Source: Roseivirga misakiensis
GTDB lineage: Bacteria > Bacteroidota > Bacteroidia > Cytophagales > Cyclobacteriaceae
Direction of reading: 5' to 3'
DNA: 64,000 nt
NCBI RefSeq assembly: GCF_001747105.1
Contig: NZ_MDGQ01000005.1
Coordinates: 372,001-436,000, forward strand
In this document: positions 51,795 through 60,861 of the stretch, piece after piece
Layout of the letters: each line of letters starts with the position of its first letter
How positions within the stretch are numbered: the first letter of the stretch is position 1
Program-made: the position numbers and the translations under genes
Notes under the pieces: model-generated
What the model saw: the letters and a program-made list of their open reading frames with translations, nothing else
What the model was told of the DNA's origin: nothing
Database searches by the model: none

Positions 51795-54431
51795 TTACTC
51801 AGATCTTAATGATTTTACTGGGTTGGCCGAAGCGGCTTTGATAGTCTGTATACTGACGATTAAAAGTGTTACGACTAAAGTTGAGACTATAGCGACAACA
51901 AAAATCCACCAATCGAGACCAATTCTATACTGATAAGAATCAAGCCATCGACTCAAAGATGAGTAAGAGATCGGTACAGCGATAATAGATGCAATCATGA
52001 TCAGGACTGCAAAATCGCTCGTCAAAAGTTTCCAAAGGTTTAACAGAGGTGCACCTAAGATTTTTCTAATTCCTACTTCTTTGGTGCGTTGTTCGGCAAC
52101 AAATGAAGCTAAACCATAGAGGCCCAAAACACTGATGAGTATGGCTAATACACTGAACAGTGTTACCAAACTACTGATGCGCTCCTCTTCTTTGAATTTT
52201 AGTGCATATTGATCGTCTATGAAGCTATAGCGAAAAGGATGAGTTGGCGCTAGTGTTCTCCATGTGTTCTCTATTTTGGGTAAAGCCTCGGATAGGCTTA
52301 CGTTTGGATTTACTCTAATGAGTAAATATCTGAGGTCAGCATTAAGAGGAAAGATAAATGCTGGCATGGGTGGCTCGAAGGGTGATTCCTTAATCATATC
52401 GGTGGCTACGCCAATAATCGTGTACTCATTTTTCCCATTGAACCCATCTTTATTTCGAATTTTCATGCCAATTGGGTCGTCTAGGTTCATGATCTTGGCG
52501 GCTGATTCGCTGATGATTACGCCACTGTTTAAATCGGAGGCTATGTCTTCATTAAAGTCTCGGCCTTGCAAGATTTTCCATCCTACCGTTCTGCCATATT
52601 CTGGCCGCACAAAAACGGTGTTGAAGGAGAATTCTCTTTCTTCCGATTGTCCAGTCCACTCAAAACCCTGATTTTGGCCTAGCGTGTTAGTCAATGGGTA
52701 TGCAGCTTGAGCAATTTCCGTGACTACTCCAGTCTTTTTAAGTTCAGTTTGCAAGGTTTCAAAGATGCCGGCATACTCTCTGTTTTGAGCCCTTACAGTC
52801 ATCAATCCTTCTTGGCTATAACCAACGGGTCTGTTTTTAGCAAACTGCGTTTGATTATGAATTGCAATAGTCCCTATAACAAGTGCTATGCTAATCGTGA
52901 ATTGAAAAACAACCAGACCTTGGCGCGATCTTTTTCCGCCATTACCAAATTTGGAGGTTCCTCTTAGCGCTTGAATCGGCTTAAATGAGGAAAGATAAAA
53001 GGCGGGATAAGCCCCTGATAATAATGCGGTTGTCACAATAAAAATGACCGAGTACAACCAAAAGGAAGGATTAGAGAAAGGGAGAGGAATAGTTTTTTCT
53101 GCGATTCCATTAAACCAAGGCAATATTGCAGCAATAGCAATGATTGAGAAAGCAAAGGCCAACAAAACGAACAAAAATGATTCGGAAAGAAACTGCCTAA
53201 TCAGCTGCGATCGCATCGAACCGATGGCCTTTCTTACACCTACTTCTCTCATGCGCTTTTGAGAACGCGCAGTGCTTAGACTCATAAAATTGGTACAAGC
53301 CAAGAGCAATACAAAAATCCCGATGGTGGTATATATCCAGATGAACCTTAATCGTGGACTTGTCTTTCTAATTCCATTCTCATAATAGGCGTTTAAATGC
53401 CACTCTGCCATTGGCATTACGAAGGCGCGAGGTTTACTTTTACCCTTCATGTGAGGAAACATAGTTTCTTCTATGGCTTCAGAAACAACCTTTGGATCAA
53501 CGCCGGCTTTTAGTTCACCAAAAACGGCCATATTATAATTATCCCACTTGAAGAATTCGGGATCATTGTTGTAAAACAGTCTTAGCGGTGCTACAAACTG
53601 GGCATCTCGAAAAGCAGAATTTTTCGGGATGTCCTTATAAATCCCAGTGACAATCATGTCTGTCATAGCGCGTAATTTGACGAGTTGTCCCATTGGATCT
53701 GCCTGACCAAAGAGCTTTTTTGATAAGCTCTCACTCAGCATAATAGAATTCATATCCTCTAAACCCAACCGAGTACCGTGAATCATTTTTAGACCTAAAA
53801 GTTCAGGGCCATCAGGTTGCATATACCTTCCTGTTTGATTGAAGCTGTTTCGATCGACTGAGAGTAGAACCTCATCCGTTCGATAAGGCATCAAGACAAC
53901 TTTATCGAAAAAGTGAGGATAATTTTCCTTTAAATGAGGCCCGAGTTGACTCACTTGTGAAGTGTTAGTCATTACTTCACCATTGTTCCGTTCTCTCTGA
54001 TGTAGCACTTGAACAATTCGATCATAGTTCTCATGGTACTTGTTAAATGAGAGTTCATCATTGACCCATAGGCCGATCAAGAGCGCGACAGTCATGCCAG
54101 CGGCTAGCCCTCCGATATTGATCAATGAGTAAGTTTTGTTCTTCAATAAGTTGCGATAACTTATCAGTAAATTATGTTTGAACATGGTGTTGTTATTTAT
54201 CCCGAATAGTCGGGGTGAGTTGATCTTTTTTAATGCAAAAGGGCGGAGGTAACCAAATACCTGAACCCAGTAATTTCTCCTAGCTTCTTTCAAGGAGTTC
54301 AGCCTAATTTTTAGGTAAAACTTCTCCTCCAAATCACCTTGTACCTCTTCAGCTAGCTCATCTTTTAAAAACCAGCATAGTAGCTTTTCAGCGAGTCGGG
54401 GGGGCGTGATTTGATTTTTTGTGCTTTTCAT
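51795..54431 (-). CDS. P6: duplicated FtsX/MacB-type permease, prefix type B
   Basis: An 878-residue permease. Prefix 1-82 (PPRLAEKLLCWFLKDELAEE, QGDLEEKFY), core from Met83. Periplasmic domain 1 about 130-370, coupling motif KRMREVGVRKAIGSMRSQ, second module with QRTKEVGIRKILGAPLLN. Its core groups with P7 (both have VVFQFTISIAL and GYSQEG/GYTPEG). It follows P7 after a 69-bp gap, the largest gap in the operon. Confidence 0.92.
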   Translation of the reverse strand: MKSTKNQITPPRLAEKLLCWFLKDELAEEVQGDLEEKFYLKIRLNSLKEARRNYWVQVFGYLRPFALKKINSPRLFGINNNTMFKHNLLISYRNLLKNKTYSLINIGGLAAGMTVALLIGLWVNDELSFNKYHENYDRIVQVLHQRERNNGEVMTNTSQVSQLGPHLKENYPHFFDKVVLMPYRTDEVLLSVDRNSFNQTGRYMQPDGPELLGLKMIHGTRLGLEDMNSIMLSESLSKKLFGQADPMGQLVKLRAMTDMIVTGIYKDIPKNSAFRDAQFVAPLRLFYNNDPEFFKWDNYNMAVFGELKAGVDPKVVSEAIEETMFPHMKGKSKPRAFVMPMAEWHLNAYYENGIRKTSPRLRFIWIYTTIGIFVLLLACTNFMSLSTARSQKRMREVGVRKAIGSMRSQLIRQFLSESFLFVLLAFAFSIIAIAAILPWFNGIAEKTIPLPFSNPSFWLYSVIFIVTTALLSGAYPAFYLSSFKPIQALRGTSKFGNGGKRSRQGLVVFQFTISIALVIGTIAIHNQTQFAKNRPVGYSQEGLMTVRAQNREYAGIFETLQTELKKTGVVTEIAQAAYPLTNTLGQNQGFEWTGQSEEREFSFNTVFVRPEYGRTVGWKILQGRDFNEDIASDLNSGVIISESAAKIMNLDDPIGMKIRNKDGFNGKNEYTIIGVATDMIKESPFEPPMPAFIFPLNADLRYLLIRVNPNVSLSEALPKIENTWRTLAPTHPFRYSFIDDQYALKFKEEERISSLVTLFSVLAILISVLGLYGLASFVAEQRTKEVGIRKILGAPLLNLWKLLTSDFAVLIMIASIIAVPISYSSLSRWLDSYQYRIGLDWWIFVVAIVSTLVVTLLIVSIQTIKAASANPVKSLRSE

Positions 54432-54500
54432 ATTATCCCATAGTCACCCGAAAACCTTCTGTTATCGATGGTTTCCGAGCGGTTTAGGTAGAGGTCTTAG

Positions 54501-57125
54501 TTACTCGTTTCTTAAGGAATTCACTGGGTTAGCGATCGCAGCTTTGATAGCCTGAAAACTTACCGTTAACATGGTGATGAACATTCCACTCAAAGCTCCA
54601 ACGGCGAAAATCCACCAATATAACTTGGTCCTGACCTGATAACTGGAAAGCCATCCGTCCAAAACGGTATATGAAATAGGGATAGAGATTATGCTAGCTA
54701 TGAGTACCAACAAGGCAAAATCTTTTGATAATAGCTTCCACAGAGTTCCGATACTGGCACCCAGAACTTTCCGAATACCGATTTCCTTGGTTCTTTGTTC
54801 GGCGATGTATGCCGCTAGGCCAAATAATCCAAGACAACTTATGAAAATGGCTAGTATGCTAAAAAACTGGGCGAGACGGCTAACACGTTGCTCTTGCTCA
54901 AATTTTGCATTGTAATCGTCATCAGCGAAAGTGAAATCAAAAGGTGCTTCTGGAAAAATTTCGTTATAAACTTTTTCAATGGCAGGAATTGATGTGCTTG
55001 CACTAATTTCTGGGTTTAGTCTGATGTAAAGCCATTGCATGTATCCTTCATCAAGAAACATGACGGATAGAGACGTATCTTCAAAAGGAGACCCCTTAAT
55101 CATATCCTCAACTACACCAATAATTGTGTACTTTCTTGCCTCTCGCCATCTTGGTTTGTAGGTGACTATCGTGCCTACTGGATTTTCCAGTTTCATAGCA
55201 TTCATGGCAGATCTATTGATGATAATGCCTCTATTGTCTGTCTCTAACTCCTCTGAAAAATCACGTCCGGCAATGAACTTTAGACCCACAGCATCTCCAT
55301 ATCCGTGAGAAATGCTAATGGTATTGAATGACCTCGTGAAATTTGGGTCCATTCCTTCCCAGGAAAACCCAGGATTCCAGCCTTTAGTCGTTGTCACCGG
55401 GTAGTTGGAACTGCCAACTGCGGCAGCCATACCTGTTTTCAGTATTTCATCCTTAAGTAATTGCCTTTTAGGCATCACTTCAGGCGAAGCTGGATTAATC
55501 GCGATCATGCCTTCTGGAGTATAACCAACCAGCCTATTCTGAGCAGTTTGTATTTGGTTATTCACAGTAATGGTACCAATGATTAGGGCTATGGAAATTG
55601 TAAACTGAAATACCACGAGTACTTTTCTTGGTAATGCTGCTTTTTTGCCACCCGTGAGGGTGCCTTTTATAGCTTTAATCGGTTTGAAAGAAGACAAGTA
55701 AAAAGCAGGGTAAGAACCTGATAAGATTGATGTGAGTAAAACAAAACCACTGGTTAAGAACCAAAACTGGGGGCTTTGCCATGGAGCTGATATCTCCTTA
55801 CCCGATACATTATTGAACCACGGAAGTAGTGCATAGAGTAGCCCTAAAGACAATCCGAAAGCCAAGAGGCTGTAAAGCAATGATTCAATATAGAATTGAG
55901 CGATTAACTGTTTTCGGATCGAGCCTAAGGTTTTTCTAATACCAACTTCTTTAGCTCGTTTTTCAGAGCGAGCGGTACTTAAATTCATAAAATTGATGCA
56001 AGCCAGAACCAGTACAAAAAGTCCAATTATACTGTAAAGCCATAAAAATCGCTTGGCTTGACTCGTCACAGGTTGACCGTTTTCCCATTCAGAATTTAAA
56101 TGCCAATCTTTCATCGGGTGGAGAAAAAACTCCATATCTGCTGCTCTCGCACCTTCAGTTAAATTCGGTTTGAGCGCCTCATTAATAAGTTTGCTTAGCG
56201 TTCTTGGGTCGACTTCAGGTTTTAACTGTAGGAAGATATCTACGTTCTGATTATTCCAAGTATTCATTTTGTCAGCCCCGATCACCAATTCTACTCTTGC
56301 GAAGTATTTGCCATCGGAGAACTTTGAATTACTCGGTATGTCTTTATAAATACCAGTGACTAGTAGGTCGTCCTCAGCATCTAGTTTCACCAGTTTGTTC
56401 ATTGGATCTTCTTTCCCGAAAAGACGTTCGGCAAAGGATTCTGAGATTAAAATTGAGTTGACATCACTTAAGCCATCCTCAGTGCCTCTGGTCATTTCGA
56501 GACCTAGCATTGCAGGCGCACCTGCTTGCATGAACATTCCTATTTGCCTGAATTTGTTTTCGCCATAGCTTATTACACGATTTTGGGTTCGGGCTCTAGA
56601 TATCACAGTATGTTCTACCATATCTGGATATTTAGTGCTGATGAATTGCCCCATAGCAGTTACTAGTGAGTTGTTGGTGTATACTTCCCCACCTTCGTTT
56701 TCATGCCTCAGTAGGTGATAAATATTGTCGTAGTTACTGTGATATTTATTGAAGGTTAATTCATCTTTCACCCATAGACCAATGAGCATAGCCACAACTA
56801 AACCCATAGCAAGCCCGGCTATATTTATAAAGGAGTAGGCTTTATTTCTGAGGATTTGTCGATAGCTGATTTTAAAGTTGTGCTTAATCATACCTGTGTT
56901 GTTAAAGATTTTTGACTGGAAGAATTTAAAGGCGAAAGGCCTCATATAATTGAAGACCTGATACCAGTAATTTCTCCTTGCTTTTGCCTTTGAATAATTG
57001 TTGAGTTGACTATAAAATTTTTCATCTAGATCGCCCAATACCTCTTCTGCTAGGTCTTCTTTCAAAAACCAGAGTAGCAGTTTCTCCGCCATTTTTGGAG
57101 GTGCGGTATGGTCGTTTAGTAGCAC
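54501..57125 (-). CDS. P7: duplicated FtsX/MacB-type permease, prefix type B
   Basis: An 874-residue permease, first after PadR2. Prefix 1-78 (PPKMAEKLLLWFLKEDLAEE, LGDLDEKFY), core from Met79 with motif KRAKEVGIRKTLGSIRKQ and second-module motif QRTKEIGIRKVLGASIGT. GTG start shares one base with the PadR2 stop (TAGTG), giving translational coupling. Same two-module layout as the other six; partner ATPase not in the window. Confidence 0.92.
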   Translation of the reverse strand: MLLNDHTAPPKMAEKLLLWFLKEDLAEEVLGDLDEKFYSQLNNYSKAKARRNYWYQVFNYMRPFAFKFFQSKIFNNTGMIKHNFKISYRQILRNKAYSFINIAGLAMGLVVAMLIGLWVKDELTFNKYHSNYDNIYHLLRHENEGGEVYTNNSLVTAMGQFISTKYPDMVEHTVISRARTQNRVISYGENKFRQIGMFMQAGAPAMLGLEMTRGTEDGLSDVNSILISESFAERLFGKEDPMNKLVKLDAEDDLLVTGIYKDIPSNSKFSDGKYFARVELVIGADKMNTWNNQNVDIFLQLKPEVDPRTLSKLINEALKPNLTEGARAADMEFFLHPMKDWHLNSEWENGQPVTSQAKRFLWLYSIIGLFVLVLACINFMNLSTARSEKRAKEVGIRKTLGSIRKQLIAQFYIESLLYSLLAFGLSLGLLYALLPWFNNVSGKEISAPWQSPQFWFLTSGFVLLTSILSGSYPAFYLSSFKPIKAIKGTLTGGKKAALPRKVLVVFQFTISIALIIGTITVNNQIQTAQNRLVGYTPEGMIAINPASPEVMPKRQLLKDEILKTGMAAAVGSSNYPVTTTKGWNPGFSWEGMDPNFTRSFNTISISHGYGDAVGLKFIAGRDFSEELETDNRGIIINRSAMNAMKLENPVGTIVTYKPRWREARKYTIIGVVEDMIKGSPFEDTSLSVMFLDEGYMQWLYIRLNPEISASTSIPAIEKVYNEIFPEAPFDFTFADDDYNAKFEQEQRVSRLAQFFSILAIFISCLGLFGLAAYIAEQRTKEIGIRKVLGASIGTLWKLLSKDFALLVLIASIISIPISYTVLDGWLSSYQVRTKLYWWIFAVGALSGMFITMLTVSFQAIKAAIANPVNSLRNE

Positions 57126-57469
57126 TAGAAATTAAAGTTCAAGTTTCCTCCTGCTAGTGATGGGTATTGGTTCCAAAGCGAAACTTTAAAGTCCCTAGAT
57201 TCTTGTAATGCGCGCTGACCGGCGGCAGTAATCGTGTAGATTCGTTTTCTTCTTCCACCGCGTTCGGCCGTGGAAGCTCCCATTTCAGAAGTGAGAAAAC
57301 CTTTTTCTCCCAACCGATTTAATGTAGAGTGTACTGCACCTATCGAAACCGCCCTTTCAGTTTGTGATTCGAATTCTTCTGCGATTTTAAACGCGTACGC
57401 CTCTTTGTCAAGAATGCCTACTAATAGCAGAATGGTCTCTTCGAAGTCACCTAGTTTTGTTTCCTTCAT
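57125..57469 (-). CDS. PadR2: PadR-family transcriptional regulator
   Basis: A 114-residue winged-helix regulator, paralogous to PadR1: LGDFEETILLLVGIL at the start, VSIGAVHSTLNRLGEKGFL as recognition region, GGRRKRIYTITAAG as wing. Leads the operon PadR2-P7-P6-P5-P4. Likely autorepressor binding the large inverted repeat immediately upstream (57479-57539). Confidence 0.92.
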   Translation of the reverse strand: MKETKLGDFEETILLLVGILDKEAYAFKIAEEFESQTERAVSIGAVHSTLNRLGEKGFLTSEMGASTAERGGRRKRIYTITAAGQRALQESRDFKVSLWNQYPSLAGGNLNFNF

Positions 57470-57478
57470 AATACTTAT

Positions 57479-57539
57479 GTTACTAAATTGTAGAACAAAT
57501 ATACGGAGTCATTTTCAATATGTTCTACTTTTTAGTAAC
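57479..57539. promoter_or_regulatory. Large inverted repeat in the PadR2 / LytTR divergent promoter
   Basis: Arms GTTACTAAATTGTAGAACA (57479-57497) and TGTTCTACTTTTTAGTAAC (57521-57539) match at 17 of 19 positions with a 23-bp centre. A TATATTTG element (57503 to 57496 on the minus strand, TAnnTTTG type) lies at the inner edge of the left arm, so an occupied operator would block the PadR2 promoter. Probably the PadR2 operator; the LytTR protein is the other candidate binder. Confidence 0.65.
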
Positions 57540-57623
57540 TAATAGATGAGAACGTATGCTGAGGGTTGCATTTAGCGATATTTTTTTTCGGTTCGAACAA
57601 TTCTTCCAATAGAAGAGATAATA

Positions 57624-58445
57624 TTGTGGCGCCGAATAACAAGATCAGTGAAAAGAAAGTACCCCTTCGACCCTTCCATTAAGCATCACTTCATTGTGGC
57701 GCTTGGTTTAGCCATATGGGTTTTTATATTCCTATTTTTTACTGAGCCTTTAGATGTCAACGAGTTTGGTCCACAAGAAAAGCTGATTTATATGCCGCTT
57801 TACGGAGTTTTTACATCGCTCTGTTATCTCGCTACACTTCCGTTTCAAGTTTGGCTTTATAAAAGGAATAATCAAAAGTGGACGCACGGGAGTGAACTGA
57901 TTCAATTTCTTTTTTTAATCATATTAGGCTTCATTGTCACGCGGTCTGTTTACTACTATATCGTGATGGAGCAACACCCCAATGCCTATACGATCGATTA
58001 CTTTGCGACAGCGATTTACTTCCCAGGTATACTCACAATATTCCCAATCATCGCGATCGGTAGATGGTCTTTTGGAAAGTACAAAGACAAGAAATTGGAG
58101 GATCAGAAAATAGAAATTCAGGGCACTGGAAATTATGAGAGTCTCAAGCTTTTACTGAATGACCTCATTTGTATTCAGTCGTCTGATAATTATGTGGAAA
58201 TTACCTACAGGGAAGATGGGGAGATCAAAAAACAACTGATCAGAAATAAGTTGACCGAGGTAGAAATATCAAGACCAGAATTGATTAGAGCCCACCGATC
58301 ATTTTTGATTAATCCTTATCATTTCAAGCAATGGAAAACAGGGAATCGAAAGGTTTTTGTGATCTTATCAAGTGATATAGAAGTGCCAGTTTCAAAAACA
58401 TACCAGCCGAATATAGAAGAGGCTGTCAAATCCGCCACAGAATAG
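57624..58445 (+). CDS. Membrane-anchored LytTR-domain regulator
   Basis: A 273-residue protein with four hydrophobic segments (about 22-42, 53-75, 92-113 and 128-148), then a cytoplasmic LytTR DNA-binding domain (about 170-270: LNDLICIQSSDNYVEITY, LIRAHRSFLINPYHF). There is no receiver domain, so it senses through its membrane part rather than by phosphorylation. TTG at 57624 follows a purine-rich AGAAGAGA; GTG at 57648 is an alternative. Divergent from PadR2 and the permease operon, which suggests a functional link. Confidence 0.87.
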   Translation: MWRRITRSVKRKYPFDPSIKHHFIVALGLAIWVFIFLFFTEPLDVNEFGPQEKLIYMPLYGVFTSLCYLATLPFQVWLYKRNNQKWTHGSELIQFLFLIILGFIVTRSVYYYIVMEQHPNAYTIDYFATAIYFPGILTIFPIIAIGRWSFGKYKDKKLEDQKIEIQGTGNYESLKLLLNDLICIQSSDNYVEITYREDGEIKKQLIRNKLTEVEISRPELIRAHRSFLINPYHFKQWKTGNRKVFVILSSDIEVPVSKTYQPNIEEAVKSATE

Positions 58446-58461
58446 TACATTTTCACCACAA

Positions 58462-58486
58462 GCCCTGTTAAATAGGTTTAAAGGGC
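58462..58486 (+). terminator. Possible terminator after the LytTR gene
   Basis: GCCCT-g-TTAAA pairs with TTTAA-AGGGC around a 4-nt loop (one bulged G), 16 bp after the stop codon. Followed by GATTTCTGTTTG, not a clean T run. Confidence 0.45.
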
Positions 58487-58548
58487 GATTTCTGTTTGTA
58501 CGTTTGGGTCATCAGTCACCCGAGAAATCGGAATAAAACCAAACAGAA

Positions 58549-59796
58549 ATGAAAAATTTAATTACAATCCTAGCAGTATTATTTATCAGTTTTCCTATCG
58601 CAGCGCAGACTACTTGCGACTGTAAAGCAGACCTTGAATTTGTATATAATCAAATGCAAAACATGGCTTCTTATAAGTCTCAGATTAAAGGAGAATTAGA
58701 GGCCAGTTTTAAAGTCGAGTATCAAAAGATATCAGAAAAAGTCACCAACAATATGGATAAACTCGATTGCTATGTGGCGATCGGCCAGTTGGTAGATTTA
58801 GTAAAAGATAAACACGCTATGCTATACGAAGTAAGACCAGACTACACGCTTGATGACGCTCTGGATTCCAACTTTGTAAAGCAATATCAGGTAAGTGAAG
58901 ATTTTAAAAACTTTCCAACCGTCGATATCGATTTGGAGGCACTTAGGTTACGTCTTGAATCTAAGCCTGTCAATGACATAGAAGGTATTTATAATGTAGG
59001 AAGTTCTATGGAGGTCGGTGTTTATAGAACTGAAAAGGCTGACAGTCTAGTGGCCGTTATGCTTACCTCCAAACTAGGGGTTTGGGCACCTGGTCAGATA
59101 TTTATGTATTTGACAGCCACCGAACTTCCGAATCGCTATGACATTACCGCTTATGGCCAAGTACATAAGAACTTGCTTTCATATAAGGCACATTTAGTAT
59201 CGAATGGCATTTTAATGAGCAATGTTACTAAAGAAGGCCTAAAAGAGAACTTTGTGCATGTAGATAAGAAAGCGCATGAGGCTTATAAGCTCCATACGCT
59301 GAATGATAATGTGCAATACATTTGGTTGAATAGCTTTTCTCGTTTCGGAAATGCCGATAAAAGAGACGCATTAGTCAAGCAAATCAAAAATGAACTTAAC
59401 GCTGAAAACCTGATCGTCGATTTGAGAAACAATGGAGGAGGGGCAAGTAAAATTTCACTACCAATAGTCAAAGCCATTCGAAAATCAGGTGTGAAAGTGT
59501 TTGTGCTTACAAATTTTGATTCAGGCAGTAATGCAGAGCAAACGACAGTAAGGCTAAAGAATATTAAGAGTACAGTACACCTAGGTCAAACAACTTATGG
59601 TGCGATAGCCTACGGACTCAATTATGGCTATACCTACACTTCGCCATCTGGTTTTTTCAGTTTTACACCAACGGACATGAGATTTAATCATTTCTTGAAA
59701 TATGAGGTCACTGGAGTTGCCCCAGATATCACTTTAAGTCCTGATTCAGATTGGATTCAACAAACTATCGATTACATCAACACACAACGACTTTAA
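58549..59796 (+). CDS. Secreted S41-like (tail-specific protease fold) protein
   Basis: A 415-residue protein with a signal peptide (about 1-19, ending IAAQ). The N-terminal half is helical with a few Cys; the C-terminal half has the S41 core: NVQYIWLNSFSRFG, NLIVDLRNNGGGASKIS and GVKVFVLTNFDSGSNAEQT, where the Ser of SNAE fits the nucleophile region. The Lys normally found in the G-x-T-x-G-K motif is not evident (LGQTTYGAIAYG), so activity is uncertain. Ends 2 bp before the DUF5694 start. Confidence 0.82.
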   Translation: MKNLITILAVLFISFPIAAQTTCDCKADLEFVYNQMQNMASYKSQIKGELEASFKVEYQKISEKVTNNMDKLDCYVAIGQLVDLVKDKHAMLYEVRPDYTLDDALDSNFVKQYQVSEDFKNFPTVDIDLEALRLRLESKPVNDIEGIYNVGSSMEVGVYRTEKADSLVAVMLTSKLGVWAPGQIFMYLTATELPNRYDITAYGQVHKNLLSYKAHLVSNGILMSNVTKEGLKENFVHVDKKAHEAYKLHTLNDNVQYIWLNSFSRFGNADKRDALVKQIKNELNAENLIVDLRNNGGGASKISLPIVKAIRKSGVKVFVLTNFDSGSNAEQTTVRLKNIKSTVHLGQTTYGAIAYGLNYGYTYTSPSGFFSFTPTDMRFNHFLKYEVTGVAPDITLSPDSDWIQQTIDYINTQRL

Positions 59797-59798
59797 TC

Positions 59799-60728
59799 AT
59801 GAGAAATTTACTAATCATTATCATCGGTTTAGTCATAGTTGGGAAATTGAGTGGTTATCAATCAGAAAAAGAAGTGCTCATCATCGGTACTATGCATGAT
59901 GTACCCAACATTGTGAAGCATAGCTATAAACCACTTTTGAAAATTGGGAAGAAGTACAAACCAGAGGCAATTTATGTAGAGCGACAGCGCCCTGATGACT
60001 CCTTGAGTTTGGTAAACTATGAATCGAAGTGGTTTTTACCCAAAGGCGATACTTTAAGAGAAGCTTTTAAGGTAGACGTTAATAGAATTCAAACCCTTCA
60101 GCAACTTGGGGTAAAGGAGATGAGCCCTGCCGATTACGCCTACCTCCGTGATTATTATATGGTCAGTAAGGATAAGGGAAACTGGTCTTACTATAACTAT
60201 CTCGCTAATTATGGTCTAAAGGGTAGTAGAAAGCCTACTCAGGAAGAAAACGGAGATTTAACGGCCAAACTAGCCATTCATCTAAACATGAATCGTGTTT
60301 TTGCCATGGACCATCAGCATGATATGCGTTTGTATTCGAAGTTATGGAGTGATTGTGTAAAAATGAGCAAGGAAGATGGTGAGGTGGATAGACTCGTTAA
60401 ACACAATAAAAGGACTTACAACAAAGCTAAATTACCTGCAATTTTTGGTCGATTGGGAAAGCATACCAACAAGGTGAAGACCATAAAAAGTTATGAGGTA
60501 TCTAACCGATTTACTTTTCGAGAGACACCATGCGAACCATGCGATCAGGCTGGAGCCGTTTGGGATAGGAGAAATGCCGGTATGGCCAAAAACATTGGTG
60601 ACCAAATGGAAGAATTTGGTCATCAAAGAGCGGTAGTGGTGGTAGGAGCAGGGCACGTATTGGGGATTCGCGAGCAGTTACAAAAGCAATTTCCAGATAT
60701 GATTGTAAAGATTATTGAAGACCTCTGA
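59799..60728 (+). CDS. DUF5694-type exported protein
   Basis: A 309-residue protein from ATG 59799 (MRNLLIIIIGLVIVG), chosen because it begins with a signal peptide; a frame opening at 59751 would overlap the S41 gene by 46 bp. Motifs include EVLIIGTMHDVPN, KPEAIYVERQRPDD, FAMDHQHDMRLY and AVVVVGAGHVLGIREQL, a TraB/ChaN-like pattern of GTxH and E-R/ GxGH that may bind metal. Probably periplasmic. Resembles DUF5694; function not established. Ends at a terminator. Confidence 0.75.
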   Translation: MRNLLIIIIGLVIVGKLSGYQSEKEVLIIGTMHDVPNIVKHSYKPLLKIGKKYKPEAIYVERQRPDDSLSLVNYESKWFLPKGDTLREAFKVDVNRIQTLQQLGVKEMSPADYAYLRDYYMVSKDKGNWSYYNYLANYGLKGSRKPTQEENGDLTAKLAIHLNMNRVFAMDHQHDMRLYSKLWSDCVKMSKEDGEVDRLVKHNKRTYNKAKLPAIFGRLGKHTNKVKTIKSYEVSNRFTFRETPCEPCDQAGAVWDRRNAGMAKNIGDQMEEFGHQRAVVVVGAGHVLGIREQLQKQFPDMIVKIIEDL

Positions 60729-60788
60729 AAATAGATGTAGGACATTTCTGTTGGGAGATTTATGACTGATATATCTACCCGATGATAA

Positions 60789-60820
60789 GGCCACCACTAG
60801 GTAACTAGGGTGGTCTTTTT
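60789..60820 (+). terminator. Rho-independent terminator
   Basis: GGCCACC-a-CTAG pairs with CTAG-GGTGGTC around a GTAA loop, with one bulged A and one G-T pair, followed directly by TTTTT. It ends transcription of the S41/DUF5694 pair. Confidence 0.88.
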
Positions 60821-60861
60821 CATTGATAAGATTATTGTAACTTTCTCTCCAAATCCATCCT

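Noticed and set aside
52264-52671. A 135-residue plus-strand frame opposite P6
   Set aside because: Antisense to a permease with full-length homology to its neighbours; no signal or motif.
54432-54500. Weak inverted repeat in the 69-bp gap between P7 and P6
   Set aside because: Arms are short and mismatched (about 7 of 8 bp) and there is no T run; not enough for a terminator or operator call.
38139-57125. Possibility that the permease array is a mobile or tandem-amplified element
   Set aside because: No transposase, integrase, direct terminal repeats or tRNA junction was seen; cores are widely diverged, so this is an old paralogous array.
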